A stretch of DNA of 64,000 bases from Bog-756 sp963727075 (GCA_963727075.1 CAVSET010000002.1:248001-312000); one strand, 5' to 3'; positions 1 to 8,804 are shown, counted from the stretch's first letter. Program-made: numbers and translations. The notes: generated from the letters alone by a model not told the origin.

Positions 1-1
1 C

Positions 2-2045
2 TTCCACGTGACCCCCCTGTGCTCGCCCACCCGGGCGGCCCTCCTCACCGGGCGCAACCACCACACCGTGGGGATGCGCTCGCTGTCCAACTTCGACAGC
101 GGCTACCCCAACATGCGGGGCCACATCACCAACCACGCCGCCACGGTGGCCGAGGTTTTGCGCGACGAGGGCTACGCCACCTTCGCCGTCGGCAAGTGGC
201 ATCTGTGCGGCATGGAGAACGCCTCGGCCGCCGGACCCTACGACCAGTGGCCGTGCCAGCGCGGCTTCGACCGGTACTACGGGTTCCTCGAAGGCGAGAC
301 CGACCAGTTCCATCCCGAGCTGGTCTACGACAACCACGCCGTGGAGCCGCCGGGCACCCCCGCGGACGGCTACCACCTGAGCGAGGACCTGGTCGACCAC
401 GCCATCCGCTTCATCCACGACTCGACGTCGATCCGGCCCGACCGCCCCTTCTTCACCTACCTGGCCTTCGGCGCCATGCACGCCCCCCATCAGGCTCCCG
501 AGGCCTATCTGCAGCGGTACCGGGGGCGGTTCGACGACGGATGGGACGCCGCTCGTGACCGGTGGTTCGCCCGCCAGCTCGAGCTGGGGCTCCTCCCGGC
601 CGACACCGAGCTCGCCCCCCGCAACCCCGGCGTCGAGGCCTGGGACACGCTGCCCGACAACCACCGCAGGCTGGCCTGCCGGTTGCAGGAGGCCTTCGCC
701 GCCTTCCTCGAGCACACCGACGCCCAGATCGGTCGGCTGGTCGGCGCCCTGGAACGTCTCGGCCGCCTCGACAACACACTGTTCGTGCTGCTGTCGGACA
801 ACGGGGCCAGCCAGGAGGGCGGGCCCTTCGGCGTGATGCACGAGATGAAGTACTTCAACTTCCTCGTCGAATCCCCCGACGATGGCCGTCGATCGCCTCG
901 ACGATATCGGCGGCCCGCACAGCCACTGCAACTACCCGTGGGGCTGGGCCCAGGCGGGCAACACCCCGTTCAAGTGGTACAAGCAGAACACGCACGAGGG
1001 AGGCGTGCACGTGCCGCTCATCGTGCACTGGCCCGACCGCATCCCGGACCGGGGCGGGCTTCGTGACCAGTTCCACCACGTGAACGACATCGTCCCCACC
1101 ATCTACGAATGCGTGGGTGTCGAGCCGCCGTCGGTGTACCGCGGGCTGGAGCAGATCCCCCTTTCGGGCGTGTCGATGCTCTACACCTTCGGCGCGCCCG
1201 ACGAGACCAGCCGCAAGCGCGGTCCAGTACTACGAGATGATGGGGCACCGGGCCATCTATGCCGACGGCTGGAAGGCGGTCACCCGGCACCAGCCCGGGG
1301 TTCCCTTCGACGCAGGACGACTGGGAGCTCTACCATCTGGCCGAGGACCGCTCGGAGTGCCACAACCTGGCCGCCGAGCTGCCGGACAAGGTCGAGGAGC
1401 TGGTCGCCCGGTGGTGGAGCGAGGCCGAGGAGTACGGCGTCCTGCCGCTGGACGACCGGACCATCGAGCTCTTCTTCACCCGCTATCGCGACCACTCGCC
1501 GCACCCCGACGAGCCGCCGGTACTCCTACTTCCCGCCCATGTCGCCCCTGCCGGGCCAGGTCGCACCGTCACTGGGCGGCCGCGGCTGGGACATGACCGC
1601 CGCCATCGACCGGACGGCGGGGGCCGGCGGGGTCCTCTACGCCTCGGGCACGGAGAACTCCGGAGTGAGCCTGTTCGTCCAGGACGACCGGCTGGTGTTC
1701 GACTACAACTGCTTCGGCGACCACCACGTGGCCGAGTCCGAGCAGCCGGTCCCGGTCGGATCCTCGGCCGTCGGGGTGCGGTTCCGCCGCTCCGGCAAGA
1801 GCGGCGAGGCCACGCTCGTCATCGACGGGCACGACTGCGGCACCCTGTCGGTCCCGTTCGCCATGACCATGATCTCGAGCGTGGGACCGAGCATCGGCTA
1901 CGACCACGGCTCACCGGTCAGCCCGCGCTACCGTGGCCACTTCCCGTTCGAAGGCCGCCTGATCCGGCTCGATGTGGCCCTCCTCCGGGGGAACGACCCC
2001 GACCGCGCCGCCGGGGAGGAGCGAACGGCCATGGGCCGCCAGTGA
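2..2045 (+). pseudogene. Arylsulfatase, 5'-truncated by the window edge and broken by four frame changes
   Basis: Sulfatase-family hydrolase that would remove sulfate from an organic sulfate ester. The formylglycine motif C-S-P-T-R is at the left edge (Cys codon 20-22), so about 50 or more N-terminal residues lie outside the window. Further family signatures follow: GKWHL, LSDNGAS near 800, and NTPFKWYKQNTHEGG near 960. A C-terminal beta-rich domain ends in a TGA at 2043-2045. The protein can only be read by moving between frames near 880, 1221, 1300 and 1522. Each break is a 1-2 nt indel, and no nonsense codon lies inside any coding segment. It is convergent with the SDR gene downstream. It is either a recently inactivated gene or an assembly error; the clean codon use favours error. 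Confidence 0.85.
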
Positions 2046-2069
2046 CCTCGGGCGAGGACCGGGCCCGGC

Positions 2070-2936
2070 TCAGCCCGTGAACCGGGCGGACGCCCCGGCG
2101 TCCACGTCCACCACCGAGCCGGTGATGTGCCGGGCCGAGTCCGAAGCCAGGAAGACGACGGCCGCGGTGACCTCCTCGGGCTCGATCCACGGCACCGGCT
2201 GGACGTGGAGCGAGGCCATGCCCGCGGCCACGTCCTCGCGGCTCGGGTGCTCGAGATCGGGCCGCATCAGCCGGTAGAGCACGTCGTTGTGGATCATGGC
2301 GGTGGACACGTTGCCCGGGGCCACGGCATTGACCGTGACCCCGAAGGCGGCGAGCTCGTAGGCCGCCGACTTGCACAACCCGATCACCCCCCATTTCGAG
2401 GCCACGTAGGCGGGGATGCCCGGGTTGGACGAGCGGCCCATCATCGAGGAGATGCCGATGATCCGGCCCCAACCCTGGCGGCGCATGTGGGGGGCCACGG
2501 CCCGCATGGCGTTGAACACGCCGGTCAGATTGACGTCGAGGGTCTCGCTCCACTGGGTGGCGTCCAGCGTGCAGATGGAGCCCATGGTCGATACGCCGGC
2601 GTTGGCCACCAGGATGTCGACGGATCCCAGCCGGTCCCGGGCGCCGTCGACGAAGGCCGTCATGGCATCGAGGTCCCTCACGTCGGCCACGGCTGACACG
2701 CAGGCCCGGCCCTGCTCCTCGACCAGTCGCACCGTCTCGGCCAGGTCGTCCGCCGTGGCCATCGGATAGCCCACCGTGTCGAGATCGTGGCAGAGGTCGC
2801 AGACCGCCACCTGGGCACCGAGCCGGGCGAACTCGACGGCGTGGCTGCGGCCCTGGCCGCGCCCGGCGCCGGTGATGACGGCCACTCTGCCGGTGAACGG
2901 CAGTGCCGCCCGGGTGGTCGGGGACTCGTCGGTCAT
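2070..2936 (-). CDS. SDR-family NAD(P)-dependent oxidoreductase (mycofactocin-coupled-like subgroup)
   Basis: A 288-residue classical short-chain dehydrogenase/reductase. The nucleotide-binding motif is TGAGRGQGRSHA near the N-terminus, followed by NAG (LVANAGV), a catalytic Ser in GISSMMG and the Y-x-x-x-K pair in PAYVASKWG. The C-terminus has the usual TGSVVDVDAG. The GRGQGRSHA version of the glycine motif and the insertion after the second strand resemble actinobacterial mycofactocin-coupled SDRs, but no mycofactocin genes are in the window. The ATG at 2936 is preferred to one 18 codons upstream because GAGGAAGG lies 4 nt before it. It is downstream of, and in the same direction as, the PaaX-type regulator. 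Substrate unknown, probably a secondary alcohol or ketone. Confidence 0.85.
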   Translation of the reverse strand: MTDESPTTRAALPFTGRVAVITGAGRGQGRSHAVEFARLGAQVAVCDLCHDLDTVGYPMATADDLAETVRLVEEQGRACVSAVADVRDLDAMTAFVDGARDRLGSVDILVANAGVSTMGSICTLDATQWSETLDVNLTGVFNAMRAVAPHMRRQGWGRIIGISSMMGRSSNPGIPAYVASKWGVIGLCKSAAYELAAFGVTVNAVAPGNVSTAMIHNDVLYRLMRPDLEHPSREDVAAGMASLHVQPVPWIEPEEVTAAVVFLASDSARHITGSVVDVDAGASARFTG

Positions 2937-3068
2937 CGCGCCTTCCTCTGGTCCGGGAGATGCCCGCCCCTCCGTCAGCCGGGCGGCCATCCTGGTCGGC
3001 CGATCCTAACGGGGGCCACACCTCCGCCCCCGGGGCGTGGTGATGGTCCGGACGGGTGGCACAACCCG

Positions 3069-3824
3069 TCAGGCGGAGCGGCCCCAGCGAACGAGCACCC
3101 GTCGGTAGCACCGGTCCCACCCGTCGTAGGTTCGGCGCAGGTCCGACCCCGGCCAGTCGGCAGGCAGCAGCTCGGCGGGCAACAATGGGTCGGCCTGCAG
3201 ATGCCGGAGCACGGCGGCCGACAGCTCGAAGCCGGGAGCCAGGTCCTCGGGGACGGTGGTCGGGAGCTGGTCGAGCCGGCGCACGAGCTCCTCGGCCCGG
3301 CGGGCCCACCCCTCGACGTCGAACAGACCGGCGGCCAGCGCGGCCCGGTCGCCGTCGGGCGACGCGGTGTAGACAGCCACGCCGGGCTCGTCGGCCGGAT
3401 CCGGACGCAGGTCGATGTTGTCGGGTCGGAGCCACACTCCTTCGCGCTGCTCGGCCAGTCGGGCCCGTGCCAGTCGGCGGCGCAGGGCCGAGCGGTCCTC
3501 GGCTGCCCGGCCGGTGGCGGTGACCACCACCAGGCGCCATCCCCCGGTCCAGGGAGGGGTCTCGCCCCGGCGACTCTGGTTCTGGCGCTCCTGGCGGGCG
3601 AGCAGGTGGCCACCCAGCCGGTAGCGGCCCGATCCGTCGGTGGACGCCTCGCCGGCCGACACCATCCGGCTCAGCGCCACCCGGGCGCGGTTCTCGTTGA
3701 TGCCGAACAGTGAGGCCAGGTGGACCAGGTGGGCGACGGGCAGCTCGGGCGGATCCTGGCCCAACAGCGCGCTGGCCAGCACCGATCGGGCGGTGAGCGG
3801 CGGGGTATTACGTAGTTGTTTCAT
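3069..3824 (-). CDS. PaaX-family transcriptional regulator
   Basis: A 251-residue regulator with the PaaX layout. The N-terminal winged helix has ARSVLASALLG and then INENRARVALSRMVSAGE as the recognition helix region. The central domain begins GGWRLVVVTATG, and the C-terminal domain includes RTYDGWDRCYRRVLVRW. Family members repress catabolic operons and are usually released by a CoA thioester. It is divergent from a fatty acid desaturase; the two start codons are only 27 bp apart and an inverted repeat spans that gap. Autoregulation and control of the desaturase are therefore likely (inference). The SDR gene follows 132 bp downstream and may be co-transcribed. The effector cannot be told from the sequence. 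Confidence 0.85.
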   Translation of the reverse strand: MKQLRNTPPLTARSVLASALLGQDPPELPVAHLVHLASLFGINENRARVALSRMVSAGEASTDGSGRYRLGGHLLARQERQNQSRRGETPPWTGGWRLVVVTATGRAAEDRSALRRRLARARLAEQREGVWLRPDNIDLRPDPADEPGVAVYTASPDGDRAALAAGLFDVEGWARRAEELVRRLDQLPTTVPEDLAPGFELSAAVLRHLQADPLLPAELLPADWPGSDLRRTYDGWDRCYRRVLVRWGRSA

Positions 3825-3847
3825 CTGTATGGCTTCTGTAATATCAT
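3806..3847. promoter_or_regulatory. Inverted repeat and overlapping divergent promoters between paaX-type gene and desaturase
   Basis: TATTAC at 3806-3811 and GTAATA at 3838-3843 form an inverted repeat with half-sites 32 bp apart, centred on the regulator start codon. A -10-like TAATAT at 3839-3844 would put transcription start at the A of the desaturase ATG (3852), i.e. a leaderless mRNA. On the other strand TATGAT (3842-3847) would give an untranslated leader of about 11 nt for the regulator. This is a good candidate operator, but the assignment to PaaX is inference. Confidence 0.5.
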
Positions 3848-3851
3848 AGCC

Positions 3852-4799
3852 ATGGCACTCACCATGGTGGCCGAGCCGGAGGCTCGGCCGGCGGTGCTCC
3901 CGACCGAACGGCTGATGGCCAACGGCATGGCCCTCCCCGAGCTACGCCGGGATCTCCGCCGGATCTCCAACGTGCGCAACGCCGTCACCGTGGTGTCGGT
4001 CTGGTTGTGGGTCGTCGTCATCATCGGGGCCGCCGTCTGGATCGACCACCCCCTCGGCTACCTGGCCGCCTTCATCCTCATGGGGCCCATGTACGCCCGG
4101 TTCGCCATCCTCATGCACGAGGCGGCGCACAAGCTCCTCTTCACCGACAAGCGGGTGAACGACTGGGTGGGCACCTGGCTCATCGCCTACCCGACGTGGA
4201 CGCCCATCTCCATCTACCGGCGCGGCCATTTCGCCCATCACAAGGAGGAGTTCGGTCCTCGTGAGCCGGACATGGCCTTCTACGGCGGGTATCGCTGTGA
4301 CCGCCGCACCCTCTACCGCCGCCTGCTTCGCGATGCGGTGGGAATCTCCGGCTGGAAGAACTTCACCCCGCTGTTCAAGTCCCTGAAGAGCCGTTCGTTC
4401 CGGTCGGTCTCGCTCTCGATCATCGGCATCCAGGTCGTGTTGTGGACGGCCATGTGGGCCACCACCGGCCGCTGGTGGATCTACCCGCTCCTCTGGTGGC
4501 TGCCCTGGATGACCCAGTGGCGGGTCATCAACCGCCTGCGGGCCATCGCCGAGCACGGTGGGCTCGAGGCCAGCGCCGACCGGCGCGTCACCACCCACAA
4601 CGTGCGCCAGTCGTGGCCGGCCCGGTTCTGGTTCGTCCCGTACAACACCGGTTGGCACCTGGCCCATCACGTGGACATGGGGATCCCCTTCCGCAACCTG
4701 CCGGCCTTCCACGCCGAACTGGAACGGGCCGGCTACGTCACCGATGCCCTGACCTATCCCAACTACCGCTCCTTGTGGGGGGCGTTGGCCTCGGTCTGA
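3852..4799 (+). CDS. Fatty acid desaturase (membrane di-iron)
   Basis: A 315-residue membrane desaturase/hydroxylase-type protein. It has the three histidine boxes of the family: HEAAH, HFAHHK, and HLAHH in a GWHLAHH context near the C-terminus. Hydrophobic segments lie before the first box (VSVWLWVVVIIGAAVWI and LAAFILMGPMYARFAIL) and between the second and third (SIIGIQVVLWTAMW, IYPLLWWLPW). The expected role is introducing a double bond into an acyl chain in the cytoplasmic membrane using O2 and an electron donor not encoded here. The ATG at 3852 is chosen because it coincides with the predicted transcription start; an in-frame upstream ATG at 3816 would overlap the divergent gene. Probably controlled by the PaaX-type regulator. 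Confidence 0.85.
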   Translation: MALTMVAEPEARPAVLPTERLMANGMALPELRRDLRRISNVRNAVTVVSVWLWVVVIIGAAVWIDHPLGYLAAFILMGPMYARFAILMHEAAHKLLFTDKRVNDWVGTWLIAYPTWTPISIYRRGHFAHHKEEFGPREPDMAFYGGYRCDRRTLYRRLLRDAVGISGWKNFTPLFKSLKSRSFRSVSLSIIGIQVVLWTAMWATTGRWWIYPLLWWLPWMTQWRVINRLRAIAEHGGLEASADRRVTTHNVRQSWPARFWFVPYNTGWHLAHHVDMGIPFRNLPAFHAELERAGYVTDALTYPNYRSLWGALASV

Positions 4800-4808
4800 G
4801 GCCCGCAG

Positions 4809-4826
4809 GCTGACCGGCCGGTCAGC
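4809..4826. terminator. Perfect 18-bp palindrome in convergent gap (possible bidirectional terminator)
   Basis: GCTGACCGGCCGGTCAGC is fully self-complementary, sits between the desaturase stop and the pgi gene, and includes the pgi stop codon. There is no T-tract on either side, so termination is a guess based on position between convergent genes. A protein-binding site is the alternative. Confidence 0.35.
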
Positions 4827-6477
4827 TGGGCCTCCGGCGCCCGGAGCGGTACTGGCGGACCAGGGCGGTCGTCGAACTGTCGAGCCCGCTCAGGTCGGGC
4901 GGCTCCGTCCCGCCCAGGGCCGGGGCGAGCTGCATGGCCATGACCTTGCCGAGCTCCACCCCCCACTGGTCGAACGAGTCGATCCCCCACACCACGCCCT
5001 CGGTGAACACGGTGTGCTCGTAGAGGGCCACGAGTTGGCCGAGGACCGAGGGCGTGAGCTTCGGGGCGAGGATGGTCGAGCTCGGATGGTTGCCCGGCAT
5101 CACCTTGTGGGGCACCAGCGCGGGCGGCGTCCCCTCGGCGACCACCTCGTCGGCGGTGCGGCCGAACGCCAGCACCTGGGACTGGGCGAAGCAGTTCGAC
5201 ATCAGCAGATCCTGCTGGGTGCCGGTCTCGTGGGTGGATTCGACGAACCCGATGAAGTCCGCCGGGACGAGCTTGGTGCCCTGATGGATGAGCTGGTAGA
5301 AGGCGTGCTGCCCGTTGGTGCCCGGCTCGCCCCAGAAGATCTCCCCGGTCTGCCCCCACACCGGTGAGCCGTCCCGGCGCACCGACTTCCCGTTCGACTC
5401 CATGGTCAGCTGCTGGAGGTAGGCGGGGAAGCGGGCCAGACGCTGGCTGTAGGGGAGCACGGCGTGGGTCTCCGCCCCGAACAAGTTGTTGTACCAGACG
5501 TTGAGCATGCCCTGGATGACCGGCATGTTGGCCTCGAGCGGGGCGGTGATGAAGTGCCGGTCGATGGCGTGGAAGCCGGCGAGCATCTCGGCGAAGGCGT
5601 CGGGACCGACCGCGACCATGAGCGAGAACCCGATGGCGGAGTCATACGAATAGCGGCCGCCGACCCAGTCCCAGAAGCCGAACATGTTGTCGGGGTCGAT
5701 GCCGAAGGCCCGGACCGCCTGCTCGTTGGTGGAGACCGCCACGAAGTGGCGGGCCACAGCTTCCTCCCCGGAGCCCAGTCCCTCGAGCAGCCACTGGCGG
5801 GCCGCCGCCGCGTTGGTGAGGGTCTCCAGGGTGGTGAAGGTCTTGGAGGACACGACGAAGAGCGTCTCGGCCGGATCGAGGTCGACCGTCTTGGAGTAGA
5901 GGTCGACCGGGTCGATATTGGAGACGAACCGGCACTCGATGTCCGGCGAGGCGTAGTCGCGGAGAGCCTCATAGGCCATGGCCGGGCCGAGGTCCGACCC
6001 GCCGATGCCGATGTTGATCATGGTGCGGATCCGCTGCCCGGTGTGCCCGGTCCACTCACCCGACCGCAGGCGGGAGGCGACCACCCCCATCCGGTCGAGC
6101 ACCTGGTGCACCTCGGCCGTCACGTCGTGACCGTCGACCTCCAGCCGGCTGCCCCGGGGCATCCGCAGCGCCACGTGGAGCACGGCGCGGTCCTCGGTGG
6201 TGTTGACGTGATGGCCGGCGAACATGGCGTCGCGCCGCTCCTCGACACCGGCCCGCCGGGCCACCGCCATCAGCCGGGCCAGGGTCTCGCCCGTGGCCCG
6301 GTGCTTGGAATAGTCGAGACGGAGGTCGCCGGCGGTCACCGACATGGCGTGTCCCCGATCCGGTTCGTCGTCGAACAGCTGGCGCAGGTGGCGGTGGCGC
6401 AGGTCCTCGAAGTGGGCGGCCAGGAGCCGCCATTCCTCGGTCCCGAGGATGTCCACTGTGCCGTCCGGCGTGCTCAT
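4822..6477 (-). CDS. pgi: Glucose-6-phosphate isomerase
   Basis: A 551-residue enzyme that interconverts glucose-6-phosphate and fructose-6-phosphate in glycolysis and gluconeogenesis; cytosolic. Family signatures in order: NIGIGGSDLGP (sugar-phosphate loop), VSSKTFTTLET, VGGRYSYDSAIG, GMLNVWYNNLFGAETHAVLPY, NGKSVRRDG, FWGEPGTNGQHAFYQLIHQG and GTKLVPADFIGF. The active-site Glu (WGEPG), His (the QLIHQG region) and C-terminal Lys (FDQWGVELGK) are present. The length is normal for the long bacterial/eukaryotic type. The ATG at 6477 is preferred to one 15 codons upstream because GGAGGAG precedes it by 7 nt. No operon partner is visible; it is convergent with the desaturase. Confidence 0.96.
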   Translation of the reverse strand: MSTPDGTVDILGTEEWRLLAAHFEDLRHRHLRQLFDDEPDRGHAMSVTAGDLRLDYSKHRATGETLARLMAVARRAGVEERRDAMFAGHHVNTTEDRAVLHVALRMPRGSRLEVDGHDVTAEVHQVLDRMGVVASRLRSGEWTGHTGQRIRTMINIGIGGSDLGPAMAYEALRDYASPDIECRFVSNIDPVDLYSKTVDLDPAETLFVVSSKTFTTLETLTNAAAARQWLLEGLGSGEEAVARHFVAVSTNEQAVRAFGIDPDNMFGFWDWVGGRYSYDSAIGFSLMVAVGPDAFAEMLAGFHAIDRHFITAPLEANMPVIQGMLNVWYNNLFGAETHAVLPYSQRLARFPAYLQQLTMESNGKSVRRDGSPVWGQTGEIFWGEPGTNGQHAFYQLIHQGTKLVPADFIGFVESTHETGTQQDLLMSNCFAQSQVLAFGRTADEVVAEGTPPALVPHKVMPGNHPSSTILAPKLTPSVLGQLVALYEHTVFTEGVVWGIDSFDQWGVELGKVMAMQLAPALGGTEPPDLSGLDSSTTALVRQYRSGRRRPS

Positions 6478-6561
6478 GGCGGTTCTCCTCCGTGGACGCT
6501 GGTATGGCCCATCCGACCACATCCGCCCTGGTCGAGCTCGGTCCGGAGAAGATTACCCACC

Positions 6562-6616
6562 ATTCACCTTTCAGTGACATGGTGATCGCGTCCCGTTCAT
6601 CTGGCCTTCTTAGGGT
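6562..6616 (+). promoter_or_regulatory. Pho-like promoter upstream of first response regulator
   Basis: ATTCACC at 6562-6568 and GTTCATC at 6595-6601 are 33 nt apart (three 11-nt steps); the two intermediate units are poor. TAGGGT at 6611-6616 begins 16 nt after the start of the last unit. The same spacing of a GTTCACC-like unit and a -10-like hexamer occurs before the second regulator and before pstS. By analogy with the 11-nt direct repeats of actinobacterial PHO boxes, this is a plausible PhoP/RegX3-type site. Confidence 0.4.
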
Positions 6617-6860
6617 GGACGGAGATGGTCGCCGCCCACCACCCGCTCTGCACCCGCCCCCGGGATCCCGGAGGACTCGGGGCGCCCGCGGCCGGGGAGC
6701 TGCGCCGTCCGGAGGCCTGGCCTCCACTGCCTCTCACGGCATCGGCACCATCTCCGGCCCCGCCGGTGAGGTGGTTCAGCAGCGGTGGCAACGCCCGGGG
6801 CCGCGGTCGGGCCCGCGACGTCCGGGCGTGCATCCTGTTCCGGAGAGCCTCGGCTCGGTC

Positions 6861-7607
6861 ATGACCTTGGCTTTCCGCGAAGTCGACAACGGGGGCCTCC
6901 CGCCGAGGAGCCACCCGACCATCCTGATCATCGACGACGACACCCAGTCCCGCGACTGGCTGGCGGCCACGCTGTGCGTGGAGGGGTTCGACGTGGTCAC
7001 GGCGGCCTCCGGTGACGAGGGCGTGACTCTGGTGCCGTCGGTTCGCCCCTCCCTGATCCTGCTCGACATGATGCTCGCCGACGCGCAGGGTCTGTCGGTG
7101 TTCCGTCGGATCGCCAGGGTCTCGAGCGTACCGGTCATCATGATCACCGCCCGCGACGACGAGCTCGACGCCGTGCTGTCCCTCCAGGCCGGAGCGGCCG
7201 ACCACATCACCAAGCCTCCAAGACCCCGGGAGTTGACGGCCCGCATCCGGGCCGTGCTCCGAAGGGTCGGCAACCAACCTGGTGTCGAGGCACCGCCCAC
7301 CCCCGAGGGCGTCTACATCCTCGGCCCGGTGTCCCTCGACGTCTCGCGCCGGGAGGCGATCATCCGGGGACAGTCGGTCGGGCTCTCCCGGAAGGAATTC
7401 GACCTCCTGGCCCTGCTGATCTCCGAGGCCGGCACGGTGGTCACGCGGTCCCGGTGCATGGACCGCATCTGGCGGGGCAGGAAGATGGGGGACAGCCGGA
7501 CCCTCGACACCCACGTCAAGCGGCTCCGCAAGAAGATCGAGCTGAGGGCGGCCGATCCCCAGCACGTGCTCACCGTCCGCGGCATCGGCTACCGGTTCAA
7601 GCCGTAG
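6861..7607 (+). CDS. OmpR/PhoB-type (RegX3-like) orphan response regulator 1
   Basis: A 248-residue two-domain regulator. The receiver has the acidic pair in LIIDDDTQ, the phospho-acceptor Asp in LILLDMML, Thr in ITARDD and Lys in ITKPP (usually KPF). The C-terminal winged helix has LSRKEFDLLALL and the DSRTLDTHVKRLRKKI recognition region, then TVRGIGYRFKP. The closest type by motif is RegX3/PhoB. No sensor kinase gene is nearby. The ATG at 6861 gives a standard N-terminus; the frame stays open further upstream but that part is not protein-like. A Pho-like repeat with a -10-like box lies about 245 bp upstream, implying a long leader or an extra unseen promoter. Transcription ends near a large hairpin overlapping the stop. 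Confidence 0.85.
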   Translation: MTLAFREVDNGGLPPRSHPTILIIDDDTQSRDWLAATLCVEGFDVVTAASGDEGVTLVPSVRPSLILLDMMLADAQGLSVFRRIARVSSVPVIMITARDDELDAVLSLQAGAADHITKPPRPRELTARIRAVLRRVGNQPGVEAPPTPEGVYILGPVSLDVSRREAIIRGQSVGLSRKEFDLLALLISEAGTVVTRSRCMDRIWRGRKMGDSRTLDTHVKRLRKKIELRAADPQHVLTVRGIGYRFKP

Positions 7608-7676
7608 GGGTCTACCCGACGCCTCCCTCGTCCAGGCCCCTCCCCCCTTGGTCGACGAGGGGTGCGGGTGGACCCC
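7607..7676 (+). terminator. Large nested hairpin after response regulator 1
   Basis: The outer arms GGGGTCTACCCG (7607-7618) and CGGGTGGACCCC (7665-7676) pair with one mismatch. The inner arms CCCTCGTC (7625-7632) and GACGAGGG (7654-7661) pair perfectly. It starts at the last base of the stop codon. There is no T-tract; its position between the regulator and the fluoride riboswitch suggests a terminator or transcript-end structure. Confidence 0.45.
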
Positions 7677-7733
7677 TACGACTTGAGCCGGCGCACGAGC
7701 CGATGTGCGCCGTCCCGGTGCCCTACGCTGTCC

Positions 7734-7786
7734 CTGGCGATGGGGCTCGCCATAACCGTCGTGTTCGACTGATGGCTCCTACCGGC
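7734..7786 (+). ncRNA. Fluoride riboswitch (crcB motif)
   Basis: The sequence from GGCGATGGGGCTCGCC (7736-7751), through ATAACCG, to CTGATGGCTCCTACC (7769-7783) matches the conserved core of the crcB RNA. That core has a GGNGATGG...CGCC first stem, an AACCG joining segment, and a GATGGCTCCTACC pseudoknot strand. It lies 37 nt before the GTG of the first crcB gene, with the ribosome-binding site AGGAG at 7811-7815 in between. The expected role is fluoride-dependent activation of the two downstream exporters; translational control is more likely than termination here because no clear terminator separates it from the gene (inference). Confidence 0.93.
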
Positions 7787-7820
7787 ACGAGAGTGCGAAG
7801 CGCGACCGGAAGGAGCGACG

Positions 7821-8309
7821 GTGACACCAGTCAGGTCCGGCCCCGGCGCCCGGGTCCCCGAGCGCCCGCTGCGCATCCTGGCCATCGCCATCGGTGGGTC
7901 CCTCGGCACCCTCCTCCGCTACGGCGTCGAGCGGGTCTTCGCCCCGCCTCCCCTCGGGTTCCCGTGGCCCACCCTCCTGGTCAACGTGGTCGGATCGCTG
8001 CTGCTCGGGCTGGTCGTCACCCTGGTGGTCGAGCGCTGGCCCCCGACCCGGTTCGTGCGGCCGTTCGCCGCCATCGGCTTCTGCGGGGGCTTCACCACCT
8101 TTTCGACCATGGCGGTCGAGGCCGTCCAGCTGGGTCAGCACGGTCGCCCGGGCCCGGCCGCCGCCTCTCTGGCGGCCACCTTGGGTGCCGGCCTCATCGC
8201 CGCCGTCCTCGGCATCAGGCTGGCCCGGTGGGGGCTCCCGGCGGTGACCGTCCGACGGCCCATCCCCGACCCCGACGACCTCGGGTCGCTGCACGGCGAG
8301 CCGTCATGA
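7821..8309 (+). CDS. crcB: Fluoride channel subunit CrcB/Fluc (first of a pair)
   Basis: A 162-residue small membrane protein that exports fluoride as a dual-topology dimer or, when two genes are paired, as a heterodimer. Signatures: GGSLGTLLRYGVER at the start, TLLVNVVGSLLLGLV (Asn of the pore region) and GFCGGFTTFSTMAVEA (the conserved GFCGGxTTFST motif carrying the pore Phe and central Na+ site). Four hydrophobic segments are visible. The start is GTG at 7821 with AGGAG 5 nt upstream. Its stop overlaps the ATG of the second crcB gene by 4 nt. A fluoride riboswitch precedes it, which confirms function and regulation. The C-terminal tail after the last membrane segment is longer than usual. 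Confidence 0.95.
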   Translation: MTPVRSGPGARVPERPLRILAIAIGGSLGTLLRYGVERVFAPPPLGFPWPTLLVNVVGSLLLGLVVTLVVERWPPTRFVRPFAAIGFCGGFTTFSTMAVEAVQLGQHGRPGPAAASLAATLGAGLIAAVLGIRLARWGLPAVTVRRPIPDPDDLGSLHGEPS

Positions 8310-8674
8310 TCCTCGGTGGGCTGGCGGTGGCCGGTGCGGTGGGAGCCGTCCTGCGCTACCTGGCCGACCATGTCGTGCAGCGCCGCGCCGGCTCCGACCT
8401 CCCGGTCGGCATCCTGGCGATCAATGTCACCGGGTCGCTCCTGCTCGGGCTGCTGGTGGGGGTCGGGCACCACCACGGCCTGACCGCCGCCTGGGAGACC
8501 GTGGTCGGTACCGGTCTCATCGGTTCGTACACCACCTTCTCGACCTTCACGTTCGACACGGTGCGGCTGGCCGAGGACAGCCAGTGGTCGCTGTCCGTCC
8601 TCCACGCGGTCGGCGGAATGGTCGCCGGCATCGGGGCAGCGGCCGCCGGCCTGGCCCTCGGGTCGCTGACCTGA
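8306..8674 (+). CDS. crcB: Fluoride channel subunit CrcB/Fluc (second of a pair)
   Basis: A 122-residue partner of the preceding protein, translated through a 4-nt ATGA overlap. Signatures: GAVGAVLRYLADH, ILAINVTGSLLLGLLVG (pore Asn) and GTGLIGSYTTFSTFTFDTVRL, where the usual GFCGG is replaced by GLIGS while TTFSTFTFD is kept. Sequence differences between tandem copies are typical of actinobacterial Fluc pairs that assemble as obligate antiparallel heterodimers. Four hydrophobic segments fill almost the whole protein. Controlled together with the first copy by the upstream fluoride riboswitch. Confidence 0.94.
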   Translation: MILGGLAVAGAVGAVLRYLADHVVQRRAGSDLPVGILAINVTGSLLLGLLVGVGHHHGLTAAWETVVGTGLIGSYTTFSTFTFDTVRLAEDSQWSLSVLHAVGGMVAGIGAAAAGLALGSLT

Positions 8675-8738
8675 GGATCGTCACGCACTCGGCTCCTTGC
8701 CCCGCCGACCGTGGGGCCGCCGGCGGTTGCCGCACAAC

Positions 8739-8804
8739 GTTCACGGAACGATCACCCCGGCGTATCCCACCAGACGACTGGCGTTCACCTCCGTTTTCTA
8801 GGGT
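8739..8804 (+). promoter_or_regulatory. Pho-like box and promoter of second response regulator
   Basis: GTTCACG (8739-8745) and GATCACC (8750-8756) are 11 nt apart. GTTCACC (8783-8789) is 44 nt from the first, so all three lie on one 11-nt register. TAGGGT at 8799-8804 starts 16 nt after the start of the last unit, the same offset as before the first regulator. This agrees with PhoP-type PHO boxes and points to autoregulation (inference). Confidence 0.55.
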
